From: Lentimicrobium saccharophilum
GTDB taxonomy: Bacteria; Bacteroidota; Bacteroidia; Bacteroidales; Lentimicrobiaceae
Direction: 5' to 3'
NCBI RefSeq assembly: GCF_001192835.1
Contig: NZ_DF968182.1
Span: 2,885,113-2,949,112, forward strand
DNA: 64,000 nucleotides
This document shows, piece by piece, positions 25,996 to 36,332 of this stretch; within the stretch, counting starts at the first letter, position 1, and each line of letters opens with the position of its first letter. The notes beneath the pieces are model-generated. The model saw only the letters and a list, made by a program, of their open reading frames with translations. It ran no database searches and was not told the DNA's origin. Both the position numbers and the translations under genes were made by a program.

Positions 25996-27285
25996 ATGAA
26001 TTTTGTTGAAGAATTGCAGTGGCGCGGAATGATTCATACCGTAATGCCGGGGACAGAGGAATTGCTTAATAAAGAGATGATTTCGGCATATGTGGGGATT
26101 GATCCTACAGCCGATTCGCTGCATATCGGCCATCTGGTGGGTGTAATGATGCTGAAGCATCTGCAGCGCAGCGGGCATAAACCCATCGTGCTGGTGGGCG
26201 GAGCTACGGGGATGATCGGCGATCCTTCAGGAAAATCGGAGGAACGCAACCTGCTGGACGAAGAAACTTTAAGACATAACCAGGACTGCCTGAAAAAACA
26301 GCTCAGAAAGCTGCTCGACTTTGATACCGATGCTCCGAACCGGGCAGAGATGGTAAACAATTACGACTGGATGAAGGACTTTTCCTTTCTCAGTTTTATC
26401 CGCGATGTCGGCAAGCACATCACAGTTAACTACATGATGGCGAAGGACTCGGTAAAAAAACGCCTTACGGGCGAAGCCGGTGAAGGGATGTCGTTTACCG
26501 AATTTACCTACCAGCTGGTGCAGGGTTATGATTTTCTGCATCTATACCAGCACAACAACTGTAAATTGCAGATGGGCGGCTCAGACCAGTGGGGAAACAT
26601 CACCACCGGTACCGAGCTGATCCGGCGTAAGACCGGAGGGGAAGCCTTTGCACTTACCTGCCCGCTGATTACCAAAGCCGATGGCGGCAAATTCGGGAAA
26701 ACGGAAACGGGCAATGTCTGGCTCGACCCGGCCAGAACTTCACCGTACAGGTTTTACCAGTTCTGGCTCAACACCTCCGATGCCGATGCCGAGAAATACA
26801 TCCGGATTTTCACCCTTTATGGGAAAGAGGAAATTGATGCGATGATTGCCGAACATCAGGCAGCTCCTCATCTCAGAATCCTGCAGAAGGCGCTGGCGAA
26901 GGATATCACCATACGCATCCACTCCGAAGCCGATTACGTCTCGGCCGTGGAAGCCTCCGAAATCCTCTTTGGCAAAGGAACCGCCGAAGCCCTGCACCGC
27001 CTGGATGAAGAAACCCTTATTTCGGTTTTTGAGGGCGTACCCCAATACGAAATAAGCACCGCCGACCTGTCAGCAGGAATCGGCATTGTTGACCTGGTTG
27101 CCGATAAAACCACGATCTTCCCCTCAAAAGGCGAAGCCCGCCGCATGCTGAAAGACGGAGGCGTACAGGTAAACAAAACCAAAGTGGGTGAAGAGTTTAT
27201 CGCGGATGCCTCGCAGTTGCTAAGCGGCAAATACCTGCTGGTGCAGAAGGGGAAAAAGAATTACTATTTGCTGATAGTGAAATAA
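25996..27285 (+). CDS. tyrS: Tyrosyl-tRNA synthetase
   Basis: 429 residues, normal length for TyrRS type 1. Class I signatures HIGHL (about residues 47-51, within [10 protein letters not shown]) and the KMSKS equivalent KFGKT ([13 protein letters not shown]); the tyrosine-binding segment with YQLVQGYDF and [10 protein letters not shown]-terminal S4 RNA-binding domain ([13 protein letters not shown]). Charges tRNA-Tyr in the cytoplasm. Repeat-type sequence starts directly after its stop codon. Confidence 0.97.
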   Translation: MNFVEELQWRGMIHTVMPGTEELLNKEMISAYVGIDPTADSLHIGHLVGVMMLKHLQRSGHKPIVLVGGATGMIGDPSGKSEERNLLDEETLRHNQDCLKKQLRKLLDFDTDAPNRAEMVNNYDWMKDFSFLSFIRDVGKHITVNYMMAKDSVKKRLTGEAGEGMSFTEFTYQLVQGYDFLHLYQHNNCKLQMGGSDQWGNITTGTELIRRKTGGEAFALTCPLITKADGGKFGKTETGNVWLDPARTSPYRFYQFWLNTSDADAEKYIRIFTLYGKEEIDAMIAEHQAAPHLRILQKALAKDITIRIHSEADYVSAVEASEILFGKGTAEALHRLDEETLISVFEGVPQYEISTADLSAGIGIVDLVADKTTIFPSKGEARRMLKDGGVQVNKTKVGEEFIADASQLLSGKYLLVQKGKKNYYLLIVK

Positions 27286-27747
27286 TTGCGGATTGCTGAT
27301 TATTAACTGGTTGGCGTTACAATCAAAACCTCCCGCCCCAGGTCCTATGCCTTAAGGTTGAGGTTAAGGAATTTTTATTAATCAGAAATTCTATAATCCA
27401 GCACCTTCCTTGTCAGCAGGAAATCTGATAGTCCGCAACCGACCGAAGTGAGCTCACCGAAGGTAATCTGCAATATCTTCCCCTTGTCTCCCCGTCTCCT
27501 TGTCCCCTTCAGGTCTGTCGTAAAAGACCCGCGCAACGACGCCAGGACGCAAAGATTGTTTTTACATCTTCCTCTCACTTTCATCTTCTCTCGCTCTCCC
27601 GTTCACCCCGTCTCCTTGTCCCCTTGTCACTCTCTGGAGAGTTTTCCTTTTCAGTGAGCAGGCCGTCCCTCGCCCCTCCTTCAGCGTCCCTCGTCCCGGT
27701 CCCTGAGCGGAGTCGAAGGGCCCCTCCATCAGCGTCCCATGTCCCTC
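27286..27747. repeat. Intergenic cluster of dispersed repeat words
   Basis: 462 bases between two convergent genes, with no coding character. It is a patchwork of words seen elsewhere in the window: ttgcggattgctgatt at 27287-27302 directly after tyrS; ccttgtctccccgtctcctt at about 27481 and a second such run at about 27607 (also at 60001 and 60231); acgccaggacgcaaag at about 27538 (also near 54910 and 55610); cgtccctcg ... ctgagcggagtcgaaggg at 27663-27721 (also at 39515-39601 and 57324-57374). I see no gene or clear terminator. Confidence 0.7.
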
Positions 27748-28311
27748 CTATCCAAGCAATTGCTCAATCGCCTTCGGGTAGTACTCGTATTCAAGCTGAT
27801 GCACCCTTTCGGCCAGGGCTTCAGGTGTATCGCCGGGCAGCACCGGACATTTTACCTGCAGCAGGATTTTACCGCGGTCATAAACCTCGTCGATCAGATG
27901 AATGGTGATTCCCGATTCTTTTTCGCCGGCTTCAATTACCGCTTCATGCACGGCCATTCCATACATCCCCTTACCCCCGAATTTCGGCAGCAGGGCCGGA
28001 TGAATATTTACTATTCTCCCTGAAAAGGCACGGGTAAGATTGCCCGGAACCAGCCACAGGAAACCGGCCAATACGATAAGATCGGTTTTTCGGATACGTA
28101 GGTCCCGCAACACCGCATCCCCCGCATAAAACATTTCCCGGTCGAACAAGACCAGCGGAATATTCAGCCTTTTAGCACGTTGAATCACAATTGCTTTGGG
28201 ATTGTTTGTGTAAAAAGCTTCTACCCTGGCTTTGGAACTGTTTTCAAAGTAACCGGCTATGTTTTCGGCATTGCTGCCGCTGCCTGATGCAAAAATGGCG
28301 ATACGTTTCAT
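27748..28311 (-). CDS. purN: Phosphoribosylglycinamide formyltransferase
   Basis: Transfers the formyl group from 10-formyltetrahydrofolate to GAR in step three of purine synthesis. 187 residues from the ATG at 28311 (MKRIAIFASGSGSNAENI); the frame upstream is open but has no sensible start. The active-site region is intact: NIHPALLPKFGGKGMYGMAVHEAV with the catalytic Asn/His, and the Asp in HLIDEVYDRG. Usual length. Single gene at this locus. Confidence 0.95.
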   Translation of the reverse strand: MKRIAIFASGSGSNAENIAGYFENSSKARVEAFYTNNPKAIVIQRAKRLNIPLVLFDREMFYAGDAVLRDLRIRKTDLIVLAGFLWLVPGNLTRAFSGRIVNIHPALLPKFGGKGMYGMAVHEAVIEAGEKESGITIHLIDEVYDRGKILLQVKCPVLPGDTPEALAERVHQLEYEYYPKAIEQLLG

Positions 28312-28625
28312 TCGCAGGAATTTATGCTGCAAAGTTAAGGAGAATTGATGGGTTGAACAGTGGATGTTATTTTTATGCAATGGCTGTAACAACATCCTGT
28401 TTTAATTCGCCCCCCTTAAGTTGGTTAAAGTTAATCCGTATCTTGTAATTTGCATTGAACCGGAAATCTTAACAAACCCCGGTTCAGGAGACACCCGCTG
28501 AAACTTTACGGAATTTCAGCATTCAATTTGTGTACCGGCAGTAAAACTGGTTTGAAACCTATGTTTTTTTCATAAGCAGGCAACCCATGCGCTATTTTTG
28601 TGTCTGCATATTCATAAGGGAATGA
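28312..28625 (+). promoter_or_regulatory. Divergent intergenic region with candidate ECF-operon promoter
   Basis: 314 bases. TATTTTTG at 28593-28600 matches TAnnTTTG and lies 25 bases before the sigma-factor start codon; a T run near 28563 stands at -33 distance. A purN promoter must also lie here but I cannot point to it. No ORF or repeat seen. Confidence 0.45.
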
Positions 28626-29192
28626 ATGCGGAGCGATGATAAATTAATAAAAGACTGTTTATCAGGCAATAAGCAGGCGCAATATGAGTTGTACCAACGA
28701 TTTTCGGGGGTACTGTTCGGCATTTGCCTGCGTTATGCCCGCAACCGTGCCGAAGCAGAAGACCTTTTGCAGGAAGCTTTTATTAAAATTTTCAGCCGAC
28801 TTGACTCCTTTGGTTTCAAAGGTTCTTTTGAAGGATGGCTCAGGCGGCTGGTTGTTAACTTAGCCATCAACTTCCGGCGCGATTACCTTAAGCAGTTTTT
28901 TGTCAGCACGGAGGCCGGTCTGAATGATGCCGAAGCTGCTGAGGAATCAGATTCGTCAGATATGACTTATATTCCATGGCAGAAACTGCTGCAAATGATA
29001 CAGTCATTGCCCGATGGTTACCGAATGGTTTTCAATATGTATGTGTTTGAAAACCTGTCGCACCAGCAAATTGCCGAACTGCTTGAAATCAGTGAAAACA
29101 CCTCCAAAACACAACTGATGAAAGCCCGGAAGAGACTTAGATTAATGGTTGAGGCCGAGCTGGCCAAGAATAAGATAAGCGTAAAGTCATGA
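28626..29192 (+). CDS. ECF-type RNA polymerase sigma factor
   Basis: 188 residues. Region 2 (LYQRFSGVLFGICLRYARNRAEAEDLLQEAF, key run RNRAEAEDLLQEAFIKIF) and region 4 (LPDGYRMVFNMYVFENLSHQQIAELLEISENTSKTQLMKAR, key run HQQIAELLEISENTSKTQL). It heads a co-directional set with a membrane protein (four-base overlap) and two PKD surface proteins, and may control them. Confidence 0.93.
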   Translation: MRSDDKLIKDCLSGNKQAQYELYQRFSGVLFGICLRYARNRAEAEDLLQEAFIKIFSRLDSFGFKGSFEGWLRRLVVNLAINFRRDYLKQFFVSTEAGLNDAEAAEESDSSDMTYIPWQKLLQMIQSLPDGYRMVFNMYVFENLSHQQIAELLEISENTSKTQLMKARKRLRLMVEAELAKNKISVKS

Positions 29193-30547
29193 AAGACGAA
29201 CGGAACAAGATTGATGAACTTTTCAGGGAGGGACTGGGCGGATTAAACCAGGCTCCTCCGCCAGACGTATGGGAGCGGATTGATGTCAATCTGCCATCTG
29301 TCCGCCCGGCACCTGAAGCACTGCTGATACCCGGGCGCCTGGTAAAAGCAGGAGCTGCCGCTGCAATTATAGCCGGAGCTTTAATCCTGTGGTTTATCCT
29401 GGGTAAAAGCAACCATGAATCAGGACAAACAGAAAGCATTCCTGTTCAGGAGCAATCTTCCGGAACGACTTCAACGACATCCGGACAAAAACCCGGTTTA
29501 AATCCTGATCAAACTGGTACGGTGGCTGAACCATTTATCGAATCCACTCACAAAAACGATCGCACAAATGATATTGATGAAAAAGCCGCTAAAGCATCTG
29601 ATAAAAATCACGATACACGGCTCCACAGTAAAACAGCCCCAGGGGAAATAAAACCACTTTCGGGTGCCGCAGATTTAACCAATAACAATTATCCTGATCC
29701 CGGCGCAGAAAAACAGATCACTTACCAAACCGGCCTGGCCGGTTTGCGCCTCGATTTTACCAACTGGCTGATTACTTTACCTGCCGGTCAGATTTATCAG
29801 GAGAATTTCTCATCTTTTAATGCGGGTCTCAGAAAAACCCGAAATCCATTGGCGCCAAAGCTTGGCACTATTCCGCTGATTGGAGGAGTTTACGCATCCC
29901 GGGATATAATTTATTATGGCAAGGGCCACCACAAGCAAAGCAGGGCTGCAGGACTCAGCCTTTCTACTTTCAAAGGCCCATGGGAGTTTGAAACAGGAGT
30001 TGCCTTCAACATCAGTGACGATAACGGAAAGTTTGATGTTAATTTCAGTTCATTTGACAGCATCGGATACTATAACAAAGTGGTTTCATTCAGTCCTGAT
30101 CCCCAAATCCCGGGCAGGGTGATTTTCAATACGGTTATGGAAGGCGTGTACGACTCGGTAGGTCATAATATTGAAGCCCAGACCGTAAACAGGTATACCT
30201 ATCTGCAAATTCCATTAATGGCCGGTTACCGGATTTATGCTGACCGCCTGTTCACCATCAGCCTGAAAGCCGGGCCTGTTTTTTCGGTTTTACTCGCCTC
30301 GGATGAACCACCGGTTACTTTCAGCCGTGAAGGCGCCATTCTGCAGTCTATTGACAACCAGACACCTGTCAGGGCTTCAACCAACTGGCAAATTGCTGCG
30401 GCACTGGGAGCGGGTATGCATATTTCCCGTTGTTTAACCCTGCAATTTGAACCGACTTATCGGTCTTATCTGCGACCGGTTTATCAGCATCACCGGAGCA
30501 GCCCATACAGCATTGGTCTGAAAGCCGGACTTTTGTACAGATTTTAA
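29189..30547 (+). CDS. Anti-sigma-like membrane protein with C-terminal outer-membrane-type beta-barrel
   Basis: 452 residues. The N-terminal 45 residues (IDELFREGLGGLNQAPPPDVW) look like the short cytoplasmic part of Bacteroidetes anti-sigma-type proteins; about 52-75 is a membrane helix (AAAAIIAGALILWFILGKS); 80-190 is a low-complexity polar linker; the last 200 residues alternate polar and aromatic/hydrophobic residues as in PorT-like barrels and end in LKAGLLYRF with terminal Phe. The start overlaps the sigma-factor stop (ATGA), so it is probably that factor's regulator. How one chain would span both membranes is unclear; known relatives share the layout. Confidence 0.7.
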   Translation: MKDERNKIDELFREGLGGLNQAPPPDVWERIDVNLPSVRPAPEALLIPGRLVKAGAAAAIIAGALILWFILGKSNHESGQTESIPVQEQSSGTTSTTSGQKPGLNPDQTGTVAEPFIESTHKNDRTNDIDEKAAKASDKNHDTRLHSKTAPGEIKPLSGAADLTNNNYPDPGAEKQITYQTGLAGLRLDFTNWLITLPAGQIYQENFSSFNAGLRKTRNPLAPKLGTIPLIGGVYASRDIIYYGKGHHKQSRAAGLSLSTFKGPWEFETGVAFNISDDNGKFDVNFSSFDSIGYYNKVVSFSPDPQIPGRVIFNTVMEGVYDSVGHNIEAQTVNRYTYLQIPLMAGYRIYADRLFTISLKAGPVFSVLLASDEPPVTFSREGAILQSIDNQTPVRASTNWQIAAALGAGMHISRCLTLQFEPTYRSYLRPVYQHHRSSPYSIGLKAGLLYRF

Positions 30548-30559
30548 AATCAACTTATT

Positions 30560-32830
30560 ATGAAATCACGTGTTTTGCTGATTATATCACTCCTTTTGAT
30601 GGTTTCTTCAACTATACGGGCACAGATACCGGTGGAGGTTTCAGGCTACATTACCTCGCTTGAAACAGGCTTCGCAGTGACCGATAAAGAAGTCAGCATT
30701 CTGCCCTCTTCCGGGCAGACTCCAATGACTGCCATCACAAATAATAACGGATATTATTCTATCCTGTTAGATATGCTGTCCATTGATTCAAGTGCGACAA
30801 TAACCGTTTCAGTAACAGATTGCCTGCAGGAGCATGTAACCCGGACATTCCCGGTATTCAATGCTACACAGATTCAGGCTGACTTTCAAATTTGCACTTC
30901 TTTTCCGGGCTGCCAGGCTGCATTTATATTTCAGTACCAACCGGCAAATCCCCTTTATATCACATTTTCGAATCTCAGCTCCCCTGTCTCCTATTCCACC
31001 CGCTGGCTCTGGGACTTCGGCGATGGTGAAACATCCGCTGACTTTGAGCCGGTTCATCTTTACGCCCAACCGGGAATTTACACTGTGTGCCTTACCATGC
31101 TTGATTCCATGGCAGGATGCGCGAGTGTATTCTGCCTCAATGTGTGGGCGGGTGGTAATCAGGGTGACTGCCAGGCAATGTTCGCCTGGTTGCCACAGGA
31201 ATTGACGGTTTCTTTTTCTGATCTTTCAACCGGAAATCCAAACTCATGGTTCTGGGATTTCGGGGATGGAACTTCATCCGTTGAACAAAATCCGGTCCAT
31301 AGCTGGAGCGCGCCCGGTACTTTCCAGATTTGCCTGACTATTTCAAATGATTCAACCCAGTGCCAGGATACCTATTGCGACTATATTACGATTGGCGATA
31401 CCCTGCCAACCTGCCACGCTGATTTTTCCTATGAACAAACAGCGGGACTGACATACACCTTTACCAACCTTTCTACAGGTCCGTTCACTGAAGTGATCTG
31501 GGACTTTGGGGACGGTAGTCCCTTTTCGCACGAATACCATGCAGTGCACACCTGGCAGCAACCCGGCATCTACACTGTTTGCATAACGATCTTCAGTAAT
31601 TATACCGGTTGCAGCGATGTGTTCTGCACCAATATAACCGTCGGGGATACCCTCCCGGCCTGCCAGGCCGCTTTTACGGCCCTGGCCGATTCAATCCCAG
31701 GAAACATCAATCATTACTGGTTTATTGATGAATCACAGGGAACAAATATCACCAGCTGGTTCTGGGATTTCGGCGATGGTGCGGTTTCATTTGTACAGCA
31801 TCCCGGGCACACTTATACTGAAAGCGGAACATATAATGTGTGTTTAACCATCAGCGGGCAGGGAAATTCCGGGTACTGCTCCCATAACATTTGTCAGACA
31901 ATTACCACTCCCGCATACAGCAATCTGGGTGGTCAGATTTTCGCCGGTAATTTCCCGATCAACAATCCGGATTTTATGAACGACACTGCTAAGGTTACTC
32001 TTTTCAGAAAAACCGGCAGTAAACTCACTGAAGTAGCTTCAGGCCTCTTCTATGAATACGGCTACTTTTACTTCCTTGACGTTATGGAAGGCAATTATGT
32101 GATCCATGCTGAATTGGTTGAAGGCTCTCCCTCCTATATGTCATACATCCCGGCTTACAGCGGTTCAACTTATTCGTGGCAATCGGCCCAACCCGTCACA
32201 TTGCAGGGCAATGATGTATTTGACGCCAATATTTTTATGCAGGATATGACGAGTATGCCGGAATCCGGGCCCGGAACTATTTCAGGCAATCTGGTAAGCC
32301 TTGACAATTCCCCATTTGATATGGCAGGAAATATTGTTTTTCTGTTTCATGATGACCTGATTGTGAATTATGTCCATACTGACGATGACGGAAATTTCGG
32401 GTTTACCGGCCTTCCCATAGATACATATAGTGTAAAAGCCGAGATTGCCGGAAAATTCAGTAATACCGTTGAAGTAATTCTTTCGGAATATCAGCATCAA
32501 TCCCTTGACATTCAACTGGAAATATCGGCTTCGGGTATTTTTGGGATGAATAATCCTGAAGTGACGGACCGGCCCGAAATCAGACTTTACCCCAACCCTG
32601 CTGATGAGTTTCTGAATATTGGAACGAATTCGTCGCGCAACAGTGCAATGAAATGCGAAATAATTTCAGCAACGGGTTCTGTGCTTATACATCAGGATTT
32701 TGCTATTCCGGCGGGTGAACAAACCATTACGCTGGATCTTAAAAAGCTTACTCCCGGATTCTATTTAATTCATCTTAAAAGCCTTGATGGAACATTTTCG
32801 ATTGTGAAAAAGTTTTTAAAAAAGCCTTAG
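30560..32830 (+). CDS. PKD-repeat surface protein with type IX secretion sorting tail
   Basis: 756 residues: signal peptide (ending IRAQ), an N-terminal carboxypeptidase-regulatory-like domain, four PKD domains each with the WDFGDG signature (near residues 150, 232, 318 and 410), two more beta-sandwich domains (SNLGGQIFAG and GTISGNLVSL), and a C-terminal T9SS type A tail (RLYPNPADEFLNI ... STIVKKFL-like end IVKKFLKKP). Secreted through the Por system and attached to the cell surface; PKD domains usually serve binding. Cys pairs in each PKD unit suggest disulfides. Twelve bases after the barrel protein, so likely cotranscribed. Confidence 0.88.
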   Translation: MKSRVLLIISLLLMVSSTIRAQIPVEVSGYITSLETGFAVTDKEVSILPSSGQTPMTAITNNNGYYSILLDMLSIDSSATITVSVTDCLQEHVTRTFPVFNATQIQADFQICTSFPGCQAAFIFQYQPANPLYITFSNLSSPVSYSTRWLWDFGDGETSADFEPVHLYAQPGIYTVCLTMLDSMAGCASVFCLNVWAGGNQGDCQAMFAWLPQELTVSFSDLSTGNPNSWFWDFGDGTSSVEQNPVHSWSAPGTFQICLTISNDSTQCQDTYCDYITIGDTLPTCHADFSYEQTAGLTYTFTNLSTGPFTEVIWDFGDGSPFSHEYHAVHTWQQPGIYTVCITIFSNYTGCSDVFCTNITVGDTLPACQAAFTALADSIPGNINHYWFIDESQGTNITSWFWDFGDGAVSFVQHPGHTYTESGTYNVCLTISGQGNSGYCSHNICQTITTPAYSNLGGQIFAGNFPINNPDFMNDTAKVTLFRKTGSKLTEVASGLFYEYGYFYFLDVMEGNYVIHAELVEGSPSYMSYIPAYSGSTYSWQSAQPVTLQGNDVFDANIFMQDMTSMPESGPGTISGNLVSLDNSPFDMAGNIVFLFHDDLIVNYVHTDDDGNFGFTGLPIDTYSVKAEIAGKFSNTVEVILSEYQHQSLDIQLEISASGIFGMNNPEVTDRPEIRLYPNPADEFLNIGTNSSRNSAMKCEIISATGSVLIHQDFAIPAGEQTITLDLKKLTPGFYLIHLKSLDGTFSIVKKFLKKP

Positions 32831-32908
32831 CACAAAGCAACCTTTAACCGGATCCGGGGTCTTAAAAGAAAGCCGGATTTACTAACCCTATTTGTAATCC
32901 TTTACAAC

Positions 32909-35900
32909 ATGAAAAAAATCAAAAACCTGACTCTTTTGCTGCTCCTCTTTATGACGGGAATTGTGTATACCTATGGTCAGCAACCGTATATTGTCCTTTC
33001 GGGACATGTATTGAACCAACAGACCGGCGAACCGGTCGTCAATCAGTCTGTATTTGTATCGGTCGACAGTATGAATTATCCCGGGTACTTCAACGAAGTA
33101 ATTACAGACGGAGCAGGTTATTATTCCGATAACCTGCCTTACTATTACGGTACTGAACCATTATCCGTCACTGTTTCCACCGCAGATTGTAATGGAATGA
33201 TGTTTACCCAAAGTGCTGCCATCCTTCCAGGCATGCAGCAGATAATCCTGGATTTATACATCTGTGGCAATATGGGATCAGGTTGCACTGCCTTGTTCCG
33301 CTATATGCCGGGCTCAAACGATATGCTTACGGTCAGTTTTTTCGATGAAAGTTATCCGGCTCCGGGAGTCATAATCAACAGCTGGTTCTGGGATTTCGGC
33401 GACGGGAATACATCGTCAGCACAAAACCCGGTACATACCTATTCACAACCGGGTCTTTACAACGCCTGTCTCTACATCAGCAGCAACGACAGTTCATGCA
33501 ACAGCAGCTTCTGTATGCCGGTTGATGCAGGATCGATCAACCCGGGTGGTTGTGAAAACTATTTCTGGTACTGGCCTGATTCATCAGGTACAGGATATAC
33601 ATTTGAAGGCTTTGTGATGAATGGTGAGGCTGAGTCCTATATCTGGGATTTCGGTGATGGCACAACCGCAAACGGACAGACTGTTTTCCATCAGTTTGCC
33701 GATACCAATATGGTCCATAATGTGTGTCTGACCACAACCAGCATCCTGAATGGAGATGTCTGCACCTCGGTTTCGTGCCAGGAAGTTTTTAGTTACTTCC
33801 CTTCATCCTGTGAAAGCTATTTCTGGTATTATCCCGATTCAACAGGCACGGGTTATACTTTCGAAGGCTATACCATGGGCAGCCAGGTTGAATCATGGAC
33901 CTGGGATTTCGGCGACGGAACCACCGCAACTGGCCAATCTGTAACACATACGTTTGCCAACCCCAACGAAATCTACACCGTATGCCTCACCACTACCGGC
34001 ACAGGCCCGGATAACGAGCCATGCACCTATACTTCCTGCCAGGAGGTCTTTATTTACCTCCCTTCACCCTGTGAAAGCTATTTCTGGTATTATCCCGATT
34101 CAACAGGCACGGGTTACACTTTCGAGGGCTATACCATGGGCAGCCAGGTTGAATCATGGACCTGGGATTTCGGCGACGGAACCACCGCAACTGGCCAATC
34201 TGTAACACATACATTTTCCAACCCCTATGAAATATACACCGTATGCCTCACCACTTCCGGCACAGGCCCTGATAATGAGCCATGCACCTATACTTCCTGC
34301 CAGGAGGTCTTTATTTACCTCCCTTCACCCTGCGAAAGCTATTTCTGGTATTATCCCGATTCAACAGGCACGGGATACACTTTCGAAGGCTGGGCAATGA
34401 ACGGACAATCAAACAATCAGATTGAATCCTGGATCTGGGATTTCGGCGATGGAACTACCGCATCCGGACAGGTTGTTTCGTATAGCTTTTCGGACCCGTC
34501 GCAGGTTTACACGGTTTGCCTGACCACAACGGGCACGGGGCCTGATGGCGTAATGTGCAGTTACATATCCTGTCAGGAGGTTTTCTTTGAAATTCCGTCT
34601 CCGTGCGACAATTATTTTGAAGCGGTTACCAACGACGGGAACACTTACCTGTTCACCGGTCACCTGGTGAGTGGCGGACAGGCTGACTATTTCTGGGATT
34701 TCGGGGATGGTTCCACCGCAACCGGTCAGCAGGTCAGTCATACTTTCCAATTTGCATGGGGTATGGTATATAATGTATGCCTCACCACTGTTTCAGCTAA
34801 CCCTGCCGACAGTTGCACGGGCGTTAGTTGTCAGACGATATTCCCAGGCGGCGGCGGAAACTGTGAAGCGGTGATGTCAGCAGTTCCCGATACGGCTGGA
34901 TACACCTATTACTTTGCTGATTTGTCGCAGGGCAATCACTCATTCAGATTGTGGGATTTCGGAGATGGCCAGCAATCTTTTGAAGCCAATCCTGTGCATA
35001 CTTATACAGCGCCAGGCATCTATTGGGCCTGCCTTACTATCAGTGACTCCCTGAACAACTGCTGGGATCAGACCTGTCAGGAGATTTGGGTGGATATTAT
35101 TCAGCCGGGCTGCCAGGCTTCATTCTTTGCTTACCCGGCCGACTCAACGAATTCATCACTCACTTATCAGTTTATCAATACATCAGCACCGGGATTTACC
35201 AACCAGCAATGGTCGTTTGGCGACGGAACAGTTTCTGATGAATTCAGTCCTATACATACATACACCACTGGTGGTATTTATACAGCCTGTCTCACCATCT
35301 GGGATTCGACCAACCTTTGCCAAAGCTCATTCTGTATGGAGATTTTTGCAGGCAACTTTGCCGGTGAAAGTTCAATTTCAGGCAGCGTCATTGCCGGAAA
35401 CGCACCCGCGCAATCAGGTGAAGTGTGGCTGATAGGCGCAACAAATTACTACTTCGCTCAATCACAAGTAGATAGCGGAGGTATCTATAACTTTGGCGGC
35501 GTCCCTGCCGGGTCATACTACATCTATGCCATGCTGACACCGGATGATCCAGCATTCTTTAACTATCTGCCAACTTATTACACAAGTTCACTCACCTGGC
35601 AGGGAGCAACCATAGTTACAACAGGCGAGCCCAACGGGTGGTATCCGGTCAACCTTGTTTCTGTAGCAAGTTGGGCACAAGGTACAGGAAGTATTTCCGG
35701 AACGATCAACTGGAGCGGTAATTTTAAATCAGGGGGTACCCCTGCCGCCAATGTTGAAATCGTTTTATTCAACAGCACAGGTTTGCCTGTTGCCTATACC
35801 TTCTCAAACAGCGACGGCACGTTTACTTTCAGCAATCTTCCTTTCGGTGAATATACCGTTCATGCTGAAATGGCCGGCAAAACCACCCAGGTTATGGTGG

Positions 35901-36253
35901 TAATGCTTTCGGATGAAACAGCTCAGGCAAGTGTAAACTTTGTGGTTTCAGCCAACGAAATCAGCGCCCTGGGACTCGATGAAAACAATCTTCTCAAATC
36001 CGGAACCGGAAATGTTTACCCCAACCCGGTTGGTGAAATGCTCTATCTTGATGTGAATGCCCCGGTAAGCGGAACTGTAATGATTTCAATTACAGACCTC
36101 CGGGGCAGAATAATTTACAACGAATCCTCTACTATGAGCGGAAATTTTAACCGGATCGCCATTAATAGCAGCGCCCTGGTTAAAGGTGTTTATGTAATTC
36201 AAATTAAATCAGAGGGATATCTGCCAGTTCAGCGAAAATTCATTAAACAATGA
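32909..36253 (+). CDS. Large PKD-repeat surface protein with type IX secretion sorting tail
   Basis: 1114 residues: signal peptide (ending TYGQ), N-terminal beta-sandwich, eight PKD units with (W)DFGDG or SFGDG, carboxypeptidase-regulatory-like domains at about 830-1010 (SISGSVIAG, GSISGTINW), and a T9SS type A tail (NVYPNPVGEMLYLDV ... PVQRKFIKQ). Paralogue of the preceding protein. The middle units (CESYFWYYPDSTGTGYTFEG type) are nearly identical to each other because of recent 261-base duplications, described separately. Probable surface adhesin or binding protein. Confidence 0.88.
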   Translation: MKKIKNLTLLLLLFMTGIVYTYGQQPYIVLSGHVLNQQTGEPVVNQSVFVSVDSMNYPGYFNEVITDGAGYYSDNLPYYYGTEPLSVTVSTADCNGMMFTQSAAILPGMQQIILDLYICGNMGSGCTALFRYMPGSNDMLTVSFFDESYPAPGVIINSWFWDFGDGNTSSAQNPVHTYSQPGLYNACLYISSNDSSCNSSFCMPVDAGSINPGGCENYFWYWPDSSGTGYTFEGFVMNGEAESYIWDFGDGTTANGQTVFHQFADTNMVHNVCLTTTSILNGDVCTSVSCQEVFSYFPSSCESYFWYYPDSTGTGYTFEGYTMGSQVESWTWDFGDGTTATGQSVTHTFANPNEIYTVCLTTTGTGPDNEPCTYTSCQEVFIYLPSPCESYFWYYPDSTGTGYTFEGYTMGSQVESWTWDFGDGTTATGQSVTHTFSNPYEIYTVCLTTSGTGPDNEPCTYTSCQEVFIYLPSPCESYFWYYPDSTGTGYTFEGWAMNGQSNNQIESWIWDFGDGTTASGQVVSYSFSDPSQVYTVCLTTTGTGPDGVMCSYISCQEVFFEIPSPCDNYFEAVTNDGNTYLFTGHLVSGGQADYFWDFGDGSTATGQQVSHTFQFAWGMVYNVCLTTVSANPADSCTGVSCQTIFPGGGGNCEAVMSAVPDTAGYTYYFADLSQGNHSFRLWDFGDGQQSFEANPVHTYTAPGIYWACLTISDSLNNCWDQTCQEIWVDIIQPGCQASFFAYPADSTNSSLTYQFINTSAPGFTNQQWSFGDGTVSDEFSPIHTYTTGGIYTACLTIWDSTNLCQSSFCMEIFAGNFAGESSISGSVIAGNAPAQSGEVWLIGATNYYFAQSQVDSGGIYNFGGVPAGSYYIYAMLTPDDPAFFNYLPTYYTSSLTWQGATIVTTGEPNGWYPVNLVSVASWAQGTGSISGTINWSGNFKSGGTPAANVEIVLFNSTGLPVAYTFSNSDGTFTFSNLPFGEYTVHAEMAGKTTQVMVVMLSDETAQASVNFVVSANEISALGLDENNLLKSGTGNVYPNPVGEMLYLDVNAPVSGTVMISITDLRGRIIYNESSTMSGNFNRIAINSSALVKGVYVIQIKSEGYLPVQRKFIKQ
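33551..34603 (+). repeat. In-frame tandem duplications inside the PKD gene
   Basis: Units begin at 33551 (258 bases, diverged), 33809 (261), 34070 (261) and 34331 (273, with a four-residue insertion). The 33809 and 34070 units are almost identical at base level and the 34331 unit shares its first 60 bases and much of the rest. All lengths are multiples of three, so the frame is kept and each unit adds one PKD domain of 87 residues. Confidence 0.9.
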
Positions 36254-36279
36254 TCTGACCATAGATGATTGATACCAAA

Positions 36280-36312
36280 AAAACCCCGGCGCAAAATTGT
36301 GCCGGGGTTTTG
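36280..36312. terminator. Strong bidirectional terminator
   Basis: AAAACCCCGGCGCAA pairs with TTGTGCCGGGGTTTT (one G-T) around a very short loop, with A and T runs on the outside. It separates the plus-strand PKD gene from the convergent minus-strand etfA. Confidence 0.88.
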
Positions 36313-36332
36313 ATTTCTTGTACAACGCAGTT

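Noticed and set aside
27624-27908. Plus-strand frames across the tyrS-purN spacer
   Set aside because: They translate repeat words and the complement of purN; composition is not protein-like.
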